NCBI GenBank assembly: GCA_021018815.1
Contig: JAITYX010000025.1
Span: forward strand, 6,944,001-7,008,000
Direction: 5' to 3'
Source: Talinum fruticosum
Taxonomy: Eukaryota > Streptophyta > Magnoliopsida > Caryophyllales > Talinaceae
DNA length: 64,000 nt
Part shown: positions 23,501 to 32,732 of the stretch, one piece after another
Layout: every line of letters starts with the position of its first letter
Position numbering within the stretch: position 1 is the first letter of the stretch
Position numbers and translations under genes: made by a program
Notes under the pieces: generated by a model
What the model was told of the DNA's origin: nothing
What the model saw: the letters and a program-made list of their open reading frames with translations, nothing else
Databases searched by the model: none

Positions 23501-24284
23501 CTCGCATGACCACAAAACTTGAATGAATCAAGGTCACTTGTCCTCTTTGTAGAACAACATGCAACCTTGTCGACAACAATCAATTTTTTGAACATCCATC
23601 CCAAGATTTTTAATGACCTTCTTTGCATGGTGAATGTCACGAGGAACTCGGTTATCGGGCGGACAAATCTCCTTCATAAGTGGAGCAATTTCATTAAAGC
23701 AATTTTGAGGCATGTTGTAGTCGGACTTAATGCTCAACATTCTAACGGTGGTAGACAACTCGGTGTGAGTTTCATTTCCTACCCACAAAGGTCGTTGCGC
23801 GGCCTCAACCATATTAAAGAAACTTTGGGCATGGGTATTTGGAGGCTCACTTGTAGAGTTTTGATTTGAGATCATGGCATACGTGACCATATCATTCATA
23901 CGGTGGATATTTGTTTCTACATCGCCGTAGTTCATATGATTGGGGCCACTATCGTTGTTGAATACGTTAGAAACAATTGTTTTCTCCTCATGTAAACGAG
24001 GATATATTTCTCCATGACTAGTCCAATACCAATAGTTTGGAAGAAAACCATATTGATAGAGGTGCAACTTAACTTCATCGGGATCCTTATACTTCGATTT
24101 CTGCATTTGCGACATGGACACCTATATTGTTGATTATGCACAAATTCGATTGGCTTCTAGCATGTGCATCAAACTCCTCAACCCCGTCTAAAAACTCTTG
24201 TCTATACCCAACTCTACCGGGTAATAACCTACGATACATCCATCTACGATGCGTAGGCCCGATCCATATATATTCGATTGACAT
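20562..24284 (-). CDS. tnp2: CACTA transposase TNP2, with frame interruptions
   Basis: The minus-strand gene begins at ATG 24284 or slightly downstream. Domain order: transposase-associated domain (WMYRRLLPGRVGYRQEFLDGVEEF, 24245-24165, then CPCRKC near 24120); spacer with DPDEVKLHLYQYGFLPNYW; tnp2 domain (KFCGHARWKLQRERQGK at 23520-23465, GLCADGFNPF near 23255, TPYMFLTCIIPRPTNPKNKIDVYLQPLIDELK, PAYGMLSGWSTHG near 22945, NLDVMHIEKNFFENI near 22590). DUF4218 (FHSMKSHDCHVFMESLLPIAF, FPPGFFNVMEHL) spans 22300-22030, DUF4216 (YRKYDPFIFAS) is near 21000, and a strongly acidic tail lies at 20789-20562. Frameshifts lie near 24100, 23420 and 22640-22350, some perhaps introns. It catalyses cut-and-paste transposition of CACTA ends. 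Confidence 0.88.
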
Positions 24285-24299
24285 TTAACAATTTATTAC

Positions 24300-25192
24300 A
24301 TTATTAGTTAAGAATACCAACACATGGAGATGTTATATAATTACATATTTTCTATAACGAACATAATCTATATATAACCATTATGCATCTATGTATTTTT
24401 TTATTATACATAGATTTCTTTATTTTTTATATTTTACTCTTAAATATTTATTTCATAATTAAATTAATCATACCTAATTACCATAAATAAACTCATATAC
24501 ATATAATTAAACTTATCATACAGTAAAGCAATCATACCTATAAGCATACCTAATTAGCGTGAACAACCTCACACAAATAAACAACAAACAATTAGACATA
24601 TATAAATCACAAAAACCATTTCCCTCAATTTCAACAATAATGTCCAACAAATCCAACACAATTGCACATTTTTCTATTCAAATTCATCCACAATCAACAA
24701 TAATTTCCACCAAATTACATATATTCGTCAATTTCAGCTTACATTTTTAAAACCCTAAATTTAACTTCAATAACATTTACTCCATAAACAACACAATTGC
24801 ACACTTTTCTATTCAAATTCATCCACAAACAACATTAATTTCCACTAAATTACATATATTCGTTAATTTTAAGTTACAATGTTCAAAACCCTAAATTTAA
24901 CTTCCATAACATTTACTCCATAACCAACACAATTGCACATTTTTCTTCTCAAATTCATTCACAAACAACATTAATTCCCACCAAAGTACATATATTCGTC
25001 AATTTCAAGTTACATTTTTTAAAACCCTAAATTTAACATCAATAACATTTACTCCATAAATAACATAATTTCATATTTTTCTTCTCAAATTCATTCACAA
25101 ACAACATTAATTTCCAACAAATTACATATATTCATCAATTTCAACTTCAATTTTGTAAAACCATAAATCTACAAAAATCAACACAAGCATAC
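24300..25192 (-). other. Probable first intron of the CACTA transcript, AT-rich
   Basis: Very AT-rich, no coding sequence. On the minus strand a good splice donor (GAG followed by GTATGC) lies at 25193/25192, right at the edge of the GC-rich block. The acceptor near the tnp2 start was not located with certainty. The 136-bp tandem repeats lie within it. Confidence 0.5.
24630..25170. repeat. Tandem repeat, about 136-bp period, four units
   Basis: The word ATTGCACA (ATTTCATA in the last unit) recurs at 24661, 24796, 24932 and 25068, spacing 135-136 bp. Each unit also contains CATATATTCGT(C/T)AATTT and AAAACCCTAAATTTAAC. Units differ by scattered substitutions. Confidence 0.88.
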
Positions 25193-25510
25193 CTCAAAAT
25201 TATGGGCGGCATCGGCGGCGGCACGAGCGGCGACGGCGAAGGTCGGGCATATGGCGGCAGCGGCGGCGGTGCGTCGGCGGCGTCCTCCACCCGGGCGGCG
25301 AGCGGCGGTGCGAGGTCGGGCGAAACCAAGGCTGAACGGTGGTTATGCGGCCTTGGTGGTCCTCAGCCGGTGGCGGAAGGGCGGCGGCCGGCTGCAGGCG
25401 GCGGGCGTAGTCGCCGCGGTAGTGGCTGTTGGGGGTGGTGAATCGGCGGAGGAACGGTCGTACTCGCTCTCGCTCTCTCGTTTGCGGCGCGATATGCGAG
25501 CGGCGAAGCC
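25193..25510 (-). promoter_or_regulatory. GC-rich block of CACTA promoter end, probable first exon
   Basis: About 300 bp of GGC/GCG-rich DNA with sharp borders: AT-rich tandem repeats to the left and subterminal repeats to the right. On the minus strand it ends at a splice-donor sequence. In maize Spm a GC-rich first exon (the downstream control region) lies in this place and is a target of methylation control. Simple-repeat-like coding frames here (Pro/Ala on minus, Gly/Ala on plus) are not credible proteins by themselves. Confidence 0.55.
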
Positions 25511-25514
25511 GGTT

Positions 25515-25841
25515 CCGGATTTATGCGTAATTAGCGACGGAACCGTCCGTCGTTGTTCCATCACTAATTACAAAATTTGGAGTCGGCGATGGATTAGCGA
25601 CGGAATATTCCATCGCTAATTAGTAAATTAAAATTTTTTCCCGGAGTTTTGTAATGTCCACCATCGACGGATTAGCGACGGAATATTCAGTCGCTAATCC
25701 GTCGCCGACTCCAAAATAGCGACGGACGTCATGTTCCGTCGCTAATTCCGTCGGTGGATGATCCAGGTGTCATTTTGTGTCGGTGTCCGTCGCTGATTCC
25801 ATCGCTATCGGGCGACGGAGTTGTTTCCGTCGCTATTTTAT
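25515..25841 (-). repeat. CACTA right subterminal repeats (AGCGACGGA motif)
   Basis: Repeated AGCGACGGAA and TTCCGTCGCTA in both orientations, as at the left end. This side is the 5' (promoter) end for both genes. Confidence 0.9.
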
Positions 25842-25856
25842 AGTTTTGTAGTAGTG
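25842..25856 (-). repeat. CACTA right terminal inverted repeat
   Basis: AGTTTTGTAGTAGTG, reverse complement CACTACTACAAAACT. Followed by target duplication AGA at 25857-25859. Confidence 0.95.
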
Positions 25857-25995
25857 AGACGCTAAATTTGATTTTCATGAGGAATGTGAGAGGGCGTTTG
25901 ATGAGCTGAAGCTAAAATTGACCACTACTCCTATTGTACAACCTCCTAACTGGGCCTTACCTTTTGAATTAATATTTCGGATTGACTCTTAGAGA
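25857..25995 (+). pseudogene. pol: Athila-like pol continued: start of RNase H region
   Basis: Starts in the frame left open at 17786 and reads FDFHEECERAFDELKLKL, then TTTPIVQPPNWALPFEL, the conserved gypsy segment between RT and RNase H. Homology ends near 25990 with a stop, before the catalytic RNase H residues. Confidence 0.88.
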
Positions 25996-26341
25996 TTTAT
26001 TGAAGTTACGACATTAAGGGATGATTGCTAATATCGGGGAATAGCGAGTTAAGCATAAAAGAGAAGTGAGTTCATAGCAAATGTTTCACAGTTGAGGCAC
26101 GAGAGTGTGAGACGGTTGAGTGTCGGATTAATTAAGTTCAAAAGGGCAATTAAATCCTCGAGGTTGAGCGAGCGTGAAAGTAAGTAGCTAACGGGAATTG
26201 AATAGTGAAAAGTAAGTAAGAGGTACATAATTAAGGATGGGCTAGCAAGAATTGATTAATAAGGTAAGAGATATTAAATGGGAAATTGAGGTTGGGAAAT
26301 AGCAAGTTGGGGACGGTGAAGTGGAACTAAGCCATAGTTAT

Positions 26342-27910
26342 TGAAGGTTTGCTCGGGGAGAGTCCGAGTCACCCTAGAGGGGGTGAATAGGGTGATAGAA
26401 AATTCTTTGTGAAAATACACAATTTTGCACAAAATAGAGGCAAAGACAGATTCCGAGTCTAACAACGAGTCGAAAAGATTGGACTCGAAAGCACCGTATC
26501 GGAAGAAGCAAGAGCGAGTAAGGTCATGCCGAGTCTAGAATGAACTCGGAAAGAGAACACGAGAGATTTTACGTGGAAACCCTCCTAGGGCAGAAAACCA
26601 CAGCCCGTGTCAATCCATACACGAAGTCAAATCCACTATTTTGAGTCCACAAAATACCGTGAACTTGACGAACCCGAGTTGCTCCCTTAGACAACTCTTT
26701 ATAAATTTTCCTAGACTCGAAGTTCCCTTATCCGATCTAGTACTTCCTAGTTGAGATAACCCTTACAGCTATGGACAACTAAGCTGAGTTAACCTTTACA
26801 GACTTAGTCAAGGGACCTTACAAAGAATGTAAGAAGAGTTTGTAACTAAGTACAAGACCTTACAACTCGAAAGTAATGAATTACGAGTGGGAGTTGTAAG
26901 TTGAAGATTGAGAGTAAATACAATAACTTTGATCAAGTATGTGTATAAACAATATGTTCGGCAACCTTCAAGTCTTGTGAAATGGCTTCTATTTATAGAT
27001 AACCAAGCAGAGTAGCCGTTATCTTCATCTGCTGACCAAGAGTCTTCTGTGACCGTTGGGAGAGGCTTTCGAGTCACTCGAAAGTGTCCGTTGAAATATG
27101 AACGTTGGACAACGGTTTAACTCTCTTGGAAGTCCCAAAACCATCGGTAGTGTCTTTATAAATGTGGTGGAAACTACCGTTAAGCTTGGCGTTCAGTTTT
27201 CCGGATATGAAAACAGACGACTTCCGACACAATCTTCGGGACTAGAGCGAGAGAAGGTGAAGAGCCATGTTTCTCTGGTGATTTGACGTTACGAGCCGGC
27301 TACTTTTGTAGTTTGAAAAATGCATCCTCGATTAAATAACCTACAAAAGCAAAACACCTTCGGTTCTCAAAGTATAAAATACTTTGGTCGAAGGTTAGAC
27401 ACAGAATAATAAAATAATTATGATAATTAACCAACAGATTATCCGAGTCGAAAAGAAATGGAATTTTCTGAGTCTAATATCCATGATACTCGGAATTCCA
27501 TTTGACTTAGTCTAAGCGAAGAATCAAGTTTGATAACGAATAGCAAAGGAGATTAACTTGATATAGACTAAGCATGAAATGAACTACGAGTACTGACTAT
27601 GCAAACAATAGAACAAATATCCACAAGTCAGATTACGAGTGAGAAACAGCGGAATACTAGTATATTCAAAATGCGATTAATCCGAGTGAGGATGGACTCG
27701 GAATAAAGAACCGGTTTTCGAGTCGCTAAGCGAAAGCGACAAATGAGATAAGTGAAAGCCGAATCACTTAGAGAAAATACTATTTTACTCAAGTAAGTTT
27801 CTAAGACACGAGAGAATGCCTTGGAATCAAAACTCTATATGTATAATATCGTTATACCTGATTCCTTTTGCGTGACTCGGAAAGATATTGAGCGAGTGTC
27901 CGAGTCTTCG
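26342..27910 (-). repeat. Solo LTR of SIRE-like copia family A, minus strand
   Basis: The reverse complement matches the A-type LTR from end to end: it starts TGAAGGTTTGCTCGG at 26342 (LTR 3' end) and finishes at the CCGAGTCTTC end (LTR 5' end). No internal sequence adjoins it. The flanks are GTTAT (26337-26341) and ATTAT (27911-27915), an imperfect 5-bp target duplication. The last base of the LTR is G instead of A, adjoining the mismatched duplication base. It was probably formed by recombination between the two LTRs of one insertion. Confidence 0.88.
26989..26997 (-). promoter_or_regulatory. LTR TATA box in solo LTR (minus strand)
   Basis: CTATTTATA on the plus strand is TATAAATAG on the minus strand, followed by AAGCC as in the other LTRs. 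This solo LTR could still drive minus-strand transcription. Confidence 0.6.
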
Positions 27911-29423
27911 ATTATGTCTAAGACCTTTGAGAAAGTATTGAATTAAAAGGTGAATGGTGATAGAGGAAATTCGGTAAAGTAAGTTTAAGGATATATGGTT
28001 GAATGAGGGCAAAAGAGGTCGGTTTACAAAGTGAAGTCATGAAATGAGGAATTGAGGTAAAGATAGTGATTGGGAAAAGTGAGAATGTCGAGTTAAATAA
28101 TATCTACTTGTGGTTATTGTGGCTCGGAAAATGGATTCAATCGTACTAAACTGATGAATTGAGAAAAGTTTAGTTGGAAAAGAGTTGAGGATGATTGCTC
28201 GCATTGAACGGTGATTATTCGTGCTATGTGATTGTGTTGCGTGATACTCAAAAATAGTTTCGAAAAGAGTTTTGTATTTTACATGGATGATTCTTCAATG
28301 CAATTTCTTGAGAACTGCCTTTCGAACGTGATTATGTTTTAAAGAAGCGAGACTTCCTTAAGAAAATGAATCAGATTTGAGAAAGTGAATTTATAAGGGT
28401 AACACGTGGTGTCATGCCTTCCTTGATACTAAATCGATTGAGAAAGTTGTGAAGTGAATGTGATGAATGAGAATGTGCAAAGAGTTTTGAATCGACAGGG
28501 TACGGATCGTTTAGCATACCGAAGTGTTCGAGCCGGGGACGCCCGGTTAGAAACTTTGAGGGAAGGGTTCTAATAGGGGTCCCGCAGAGGCGGGATGCCT
28601 GCCACGAGACTTCCGAAGATAGGTCCCGGGAGCCTTTTTGTCGGGGTCGCGCCCGAGATGAAAGAAGTGCTAGTTCGAATCCTCGAAGGCCCAGAAGGTT
28701 GATTTAACCCCAAAAGTATGTTCATGAATGTGAAGCTGTGTTTTTAAGTGATTAAAGAGTCTTGAACTTTTTCATTGCAAGAGATTTCAGTGAAAATTAT
28801 ATAGATTTGTATTATATTATTATGCTTTCGCAGATTTCATTATTATGAGTATTATGTGTAAAGAATTTCCATTTTAAGGGTATAAGACTCCGGTGAGCCC
28901 GTTGATTATTGCTCACCCCCATAAATTCCCCACCTAGTGTTGCAGGTATATTTTCGAAAGTATGATCCACACCTAGCATATTACGGACTCCATTGACTGC
29001 TTGTTTGCTGCGTGCTTGAGTGATTGGAGTCAAGCATATGCATTTCTTTTATTTCTCAGCATTGTAGTTTGTAATTTAGTTCATATAGTTGTACCGGATG
29101 TATAACGAACCATTTAGATTGTTTTAAGTTCTTATTGTATGATTGGTTGGACTCCAGCGTGTGGCCGTTGAGTTGTATACTCCGAGCATGTGGCTCGTTG
29201 AGTTATATTGTGGTTTTTATGCAGGGTTTTAAGGCTTTAAGCCTATGGGATAGTCCATATTACAAATAGAACTCTGTTGAAATTTTTAGTAAATCTCGGA
29301 TCCTTTTGGGAAACCTCCTTTATTATCCTTAAGTTGAGTTTAGACAGCCGGAAAGAGCCTTGGGAGTTCCTTTAAGGAGCAATGGCGATGTAATACTCCT
29401 AGGGGGTATTTTGGGGCGTTACA

Positions 29424-29915
29424 ACACAAGCTTACATGCATATGCGTGCTGCTCGCTCCTCCTGTTCAAGCTAACCTACCCCTTTTTCATAGTCTTAATC
29501 TTCTCCTTTAACTCAAATTTTTTTTTATGGTCCAACATCTATTGTACTTACTAGATCTTTCCTCCCTCCTTTTGATTTTTTTGTCTGAAATGCATAGGGA
29601 GACAGAAATAGATGCAAATTTAGATGTTCGGTTTAGGGGAGTCTTTTCCTTAATTTCGAGTTTAGTTATTTTGTGTTTCTTGTATATATTTATCTCTAGC
29701 AATTAATGAAATTTTTCTGAACATATTTGTTTATGAGTTACACGTTTTCAATAGCTCGATACTTGGCTCTTTAACATATTTGCTCCGATCATAGTTATTG
29801 CTTGTCGTTAATTTCAAGAAACATGTCATGAGTTTTGTTATGATTTGAGCTGCACATATAAGTATCTTAAGTTCCATTTAAGAGTATATTTTTTTGCTTT
29901 GATCAATTCACTATC
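29424..29915 (+). other. 3' untranslated region of an upstream B copy
   Basis: Matches 34240-34720 (shared CACAAGCTTAC, TTTATGGTCCAACATCTA, GTTTAGGGGAGTCTTTTCC), the stretch between the B third ORF and its 3' LTR. No gene is visible. Confidence 0.75.
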
Positions 29916-29928
29916 AAAAAGGAGGAGA
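29916..29928 (+). other. Polypurine tract, family B (first)
   Basis: AAAAAGGAGGAGA next to the LTR start TGAAGACTCAGG at 29930. Confidence 0.7.
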
Positions 29929-29929
29929 T

Positions 29930-30507
29930 TGAAGACTCAGGTATACCTGTCTATGTCTTTTAGGTTTTGATTCTAAGTCACTCTGCACTCTATAGAATTC
30001 TTTATCTATGTTTTCATTCGGTTCGACCCACTTAAGAAGCACTTCACTGCATATCTCTAATTTGTGCTTTTGACCCACTCGGACGTCACTCAGAACAATC
30101 ACATGAACAAATAATTTCTCTATCACACTTGTTATGAGTACTGATTTCTTACTTCAAGTTAAAATGAATTATCGCGTTAATTCTTTATCTCGAGTGTGAG
30201 TTTATTCTTGGAGAATTATTTGTTAGATCAAGTTTATATATCCTGAAATTCTACGCTCTCTAACTTGATCATTTATGGATTGACTCAAGATGGAATTTTT
30301 GAACCTAATGGATATTAGACTGAAAAATTTAACTCTTTTAGGCCACTGATAATTAAGTACATAATTACTCTAATTTAATTATTATTTTTGCCTAATCTTG
30401 GAGCAAGGTATTTTATACTTTGAGTACCAAATTTATTTGCTTTTGTAGGTTGTTGATACAAGCCTTATATGTTATTGAAATACAAAAACAACCGGTTTCT
30501 AGCCACG
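29930..30507 (+). repeat. LTR of family B, 3' half missing
   Basis: Starts TGAAGACTCAGGTATA and matches 34736 onward for about 575 bp, up to about 30500, where it jumps into pol. The promoter TATA region, which lies further in, is lost. Confidence 0.8.
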
Positions 30508-32163
30508 CACATGAGAACAGAGGTAGAGCTTTCAAATATGCATCTAGTCACCTATCCGAGAACATACTTTCTGATACCAACGAGTGGGGTAAGAACTCAA
30601 TCTACTTTGCATAATCTGTGTGCATTCTCTGCATTCATATCATTAACGAGAACCTAAAAATGCACTAGATGCTCTAAATGAACCTGAATTGGTAGAGGCC
30701 ATGCAAGAAGAGCTTAATTAATTTGAAAGAAACCCAGTCTAGACACGAGACGAAACGACCTTCCGACCACCCGGTAATAAGAATCAAATGAGTTTTCAAG
30801 AACAAACTAGATGAGGAAGGGTTGGTAGTCAGAAATAAGGCTAGACTAGTTACTCGGGGATACAACAAAGAGGAATGAATTGATTGTGGGGAAACCTTTG
30901 CACATGTTGCTAGGATTGAGGCAATCGGAATTCTTTTAGCATTTGCATCTAGCATGAACATGAAGCTTTATTAGATGGATGTCAAATGTGCATTTCTCAA
31001 TGGTTTTATTTAAGAAGAAGTTTATGTTGAGCAACCCCTGGACTTGAAAACTAGAAATTTCGAAATCATGTTTTCAAGTTACGAGAAAGCTTTATATGGT
31101 CTTAAACAAGCTCCCAGAGCTTGGTATGAAAGACTAAGTAGTTTCTTAGTTGAACATGATTTCAAAAGTTAGATTGACAAAACTCTTTTCATAAAAATCA
31201 AGGGATTGATTTTCTTACCATTCAGATTTGTGTTGATGATATCATTTTTGGAGCTACTAATGAAACTCTATGCTAAGAGTTTTCATGAGACAGGAGTTCC
31301 AAATGAGTATGATGGGAGAACTCAATTTCTTTCTTGGTCTGCAAATCAAATAAGACAAGCATGGCGTCTATCTCCATCAATCTGAGTATACTAAGGAGTT
31401 ATCGAAGAAATACAAGCTATAAGATGTGAAGCATGCAACAACACTTAGGAGTAGCAGTTTGAAGCTGGACTCGGATGAAAAAGGTAAAGTTTATATCGAA
31501 ACTCTACAGCAGTATGATGGGATGCTTGCTTTATCTCACATCTAGTAGGCCATATATAATGTTTAGTGTCTACCTAGTTGCAAGATTTGAAGCTAATATA
31601 AAGAATCGCATCTCACTACAGGTGAAGAGAATTTTTATATATCTTGTAGGGGCTTAGAATCTTGGTATATGGTTTTCAAAAGACATAGAACTAACTCTCA
31701 CTAGATACTCGGTTGTTGACTATGCTAGATACAAGGTTGATAGAAAGAGAACTTCGAAGCATGCCAATTTCTGGGTCAATCTCTCATCTCCTGGCATTCA
31801 AAGAAACAGAACTCGATTCGTTGTATCAACTGCTAAGGCTAAGCACATTGCAGCTGAAACTTATTGTGCTCAGATTCTCCGGATCAAGCAACCGTTGAAG
31901 GTGATATGGGACTATCATTCACAACTATCCCAATCAAGTGTGATAATCAAAGTGCAATCAGCATCACTAAGAATCAAGTTTAGCACACAATGACTAAGCA
32001 TATTGAGGTTAGGTAACATTTTCCGAGAGACCATTCAGAGAAAGGTGATATCGAGCTTGAATTTATTCCTACTAAATTTTAGTTAGCTGACATTTTCACT
32101 AAGCCTCTTAGTGAACATCAGTTTTGTTTTATTAGGAATGAACTTGGCATGATTAATATATGA
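30508..32163 (+). pseudogene. pol: Family B copia pol: linker, RT, RNase H, heavily decayed
   Basis: Opens in the linker (RAFKYASSHLSENILSD, about 30515-30570), then RT with KLYXMDVKCAFLNGF (30963-31005) and [16 protein letters not shown] (31087-31134). The YVDD site reads CVDD at 31229-31240, so the first residue is changed. RNase H follows with LYLTSSRPYIMFSV (about 31530-31570), DRKRTSKHANFW (about 31740) and the end FTKPLSEHQF with stop at 32161-32163. Stops and frame changes occur every few dozen codons. Not functional. Confidence 0.83.
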
Positions 32164-32732
32164 TTATATGATTATTGTCTGAATTATTCTTTCATAATTA
32201 TGTGTTATATGTTTTGATTAGATAACAAATGGATCGGTTAATTTAGAGTGAAACCGATCTATGAGTTATTAGTATTTTGAGTGTTATTAGGTAATAAGAA
32301 AACCTTATTGAGTTAGACTTAGTTTATGAGCAAAATGGACATCAAAATTCTGAGGTCATCACTAGATAAATGGAGAATCTCATAATTGCTTTAGAAAACT
32401 CTTTCTTCTCTCTCTCCGTCACGTGTATCAATCGAGTAGAAACTAGTCGTTGGAAGAAAGTCGTTCGGAAACTAGCCATTATAGTGCGGAGCGACACAAT
32501 AGTCTAAGAACCGTTGCTTGACTTTTGGGTTACAAAGAAGGTTGGAAGTCTTTTCTGCTATAATTAGTGCACCTTTACTTTCTTTTTTCACTTTACCCAT
32601 TGTTTACTCGATCTCTTTGCTTTCATCACTCATCGCTCACGCGCTCTCTCTCTCTCTAAATTTTAAATTCTCTCTCTTCTCAACCTTCTGCCCTCTCTCT
32701 TTTCATTCTCTCACTTTGTTCACTCTTTGAAT
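32164..32732 (+). promoter_or_regulatory. Spacer with internal promoter-like region, family B
   Basis: Non-coding; corresponds to 8293-8926 of A1. It includes TATAATTAG at 32559-32567 and a CT-rich leader (32640-32725) before the ATG at 32733. Confidence 0.45.
32559..32567 (+). promoter_or_regulatory. Internal TATA-like box, family B
   Basis: TATAATTAG followed by TGCACC, aligned with TATAAATAGCGCCT of A2 and A3; 174 bp upstream of the third-ORF ATG. One A has become T. Confidence 0.45.

Larger units (their letters stand above)
17787..25856 (-). mobile_element. Complete CACTA (En/Spm) DNA transposon, 8070 bp
   Basis: The left end reads CACTACTAGAAAACT. The right end, reverse-complemented, reads CACTACTACAAAACT, one mismatch in 15. 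Both sides carry the 3-bp target duplication AGA (17784-17786 and 25857-25859), the length expected for CACTA elements. Removing the element and one AGA puts the two halves of the Athila pol back in the same frame, which confirms the exact boundaries. Inside are subterminal repeats at both ends and two minus-strand genes, tnp2 and a tnp1-like gene. It may be autonomous or recently so, but tnp2 has frame interruptions as written. Confidence 0.96.
12341..25995 (+). mobile_element. Athila-like Ty3/gypsy retrotransposon, split by CACTA, 3' end lost
   Basis: The element comprises the LTR, PBS (14231), gag (14401-15310), protease (about 16110), RT (16842-17786) and, after the CACTA insertion, the end of RT (25857-25995). 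Protease-RT order with integrase expected later fits gypsy. The gag wording (ELAAPNLETQPL, FPFSLQDKAKDWLYY) and the Asp-tRNA primer site fit Athila. The RNase H, integrase, any 3' ORF and the 3' LTR are absent, and unrelated non-coding sequence starts near 25996. Confidence 0.85.
25996..29423 (+). mobile_element. Decayed gypsy LTR-like sequence, interrupted by a solo copia LTR
   Basis: Two non-coding parts, 25996-26341 and 27911-29423, share purine-rich, G/A-biased wording and together measure about 1.85 kb. The right end reads GGGGCGTTACA, a common ending of chromovirus (Tekay/Del-type) LTRs. No PBS, polypurine tract or coding domain is visible and the outer flanks show no target duplication. 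It is best called an LTR remnant. The lineage is a guess. Confidence 0.4.

Noticed and set aside
21703..23869. Plus-strand open frames across tnp2
   Set aside because: They overlap the minus-strand domains DUF4216, DUF4218 and tnp2 and show no known domain themselves.
24630..25170. Regular 136-bp repeats considered as a regulatory array or centromere satellite
   Set aside because: Only four units, lying wholly inside a bounded CACTA element between tnp2 and the GC-rich block. There is no support for a centromere function.
25202..25619. Gly/Ala/Arg-rich plus-strand frames in the GC-rich block
   Set aside because: Low-complexity products of GC-rich DNA without stops by composition; opposite to the direction of the CACTA genes.
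28540..28660. GC-rich stretch with short inverted words, tested as a tRNA or other RNA gene
   Set aside because: No cloverleaf, no conserved T-loop or A/B boxes in the right spacing. It sits inside a gypsy LTR-like remnant.
25996..29423. Calling this a complete gypsy solo LTR
   Set aside because: The ends do not start and finish with a convincing TG...CA pair, and the flanks (TTTAT, ACACA) do not match. It is kept only as an LTR-like remnant.
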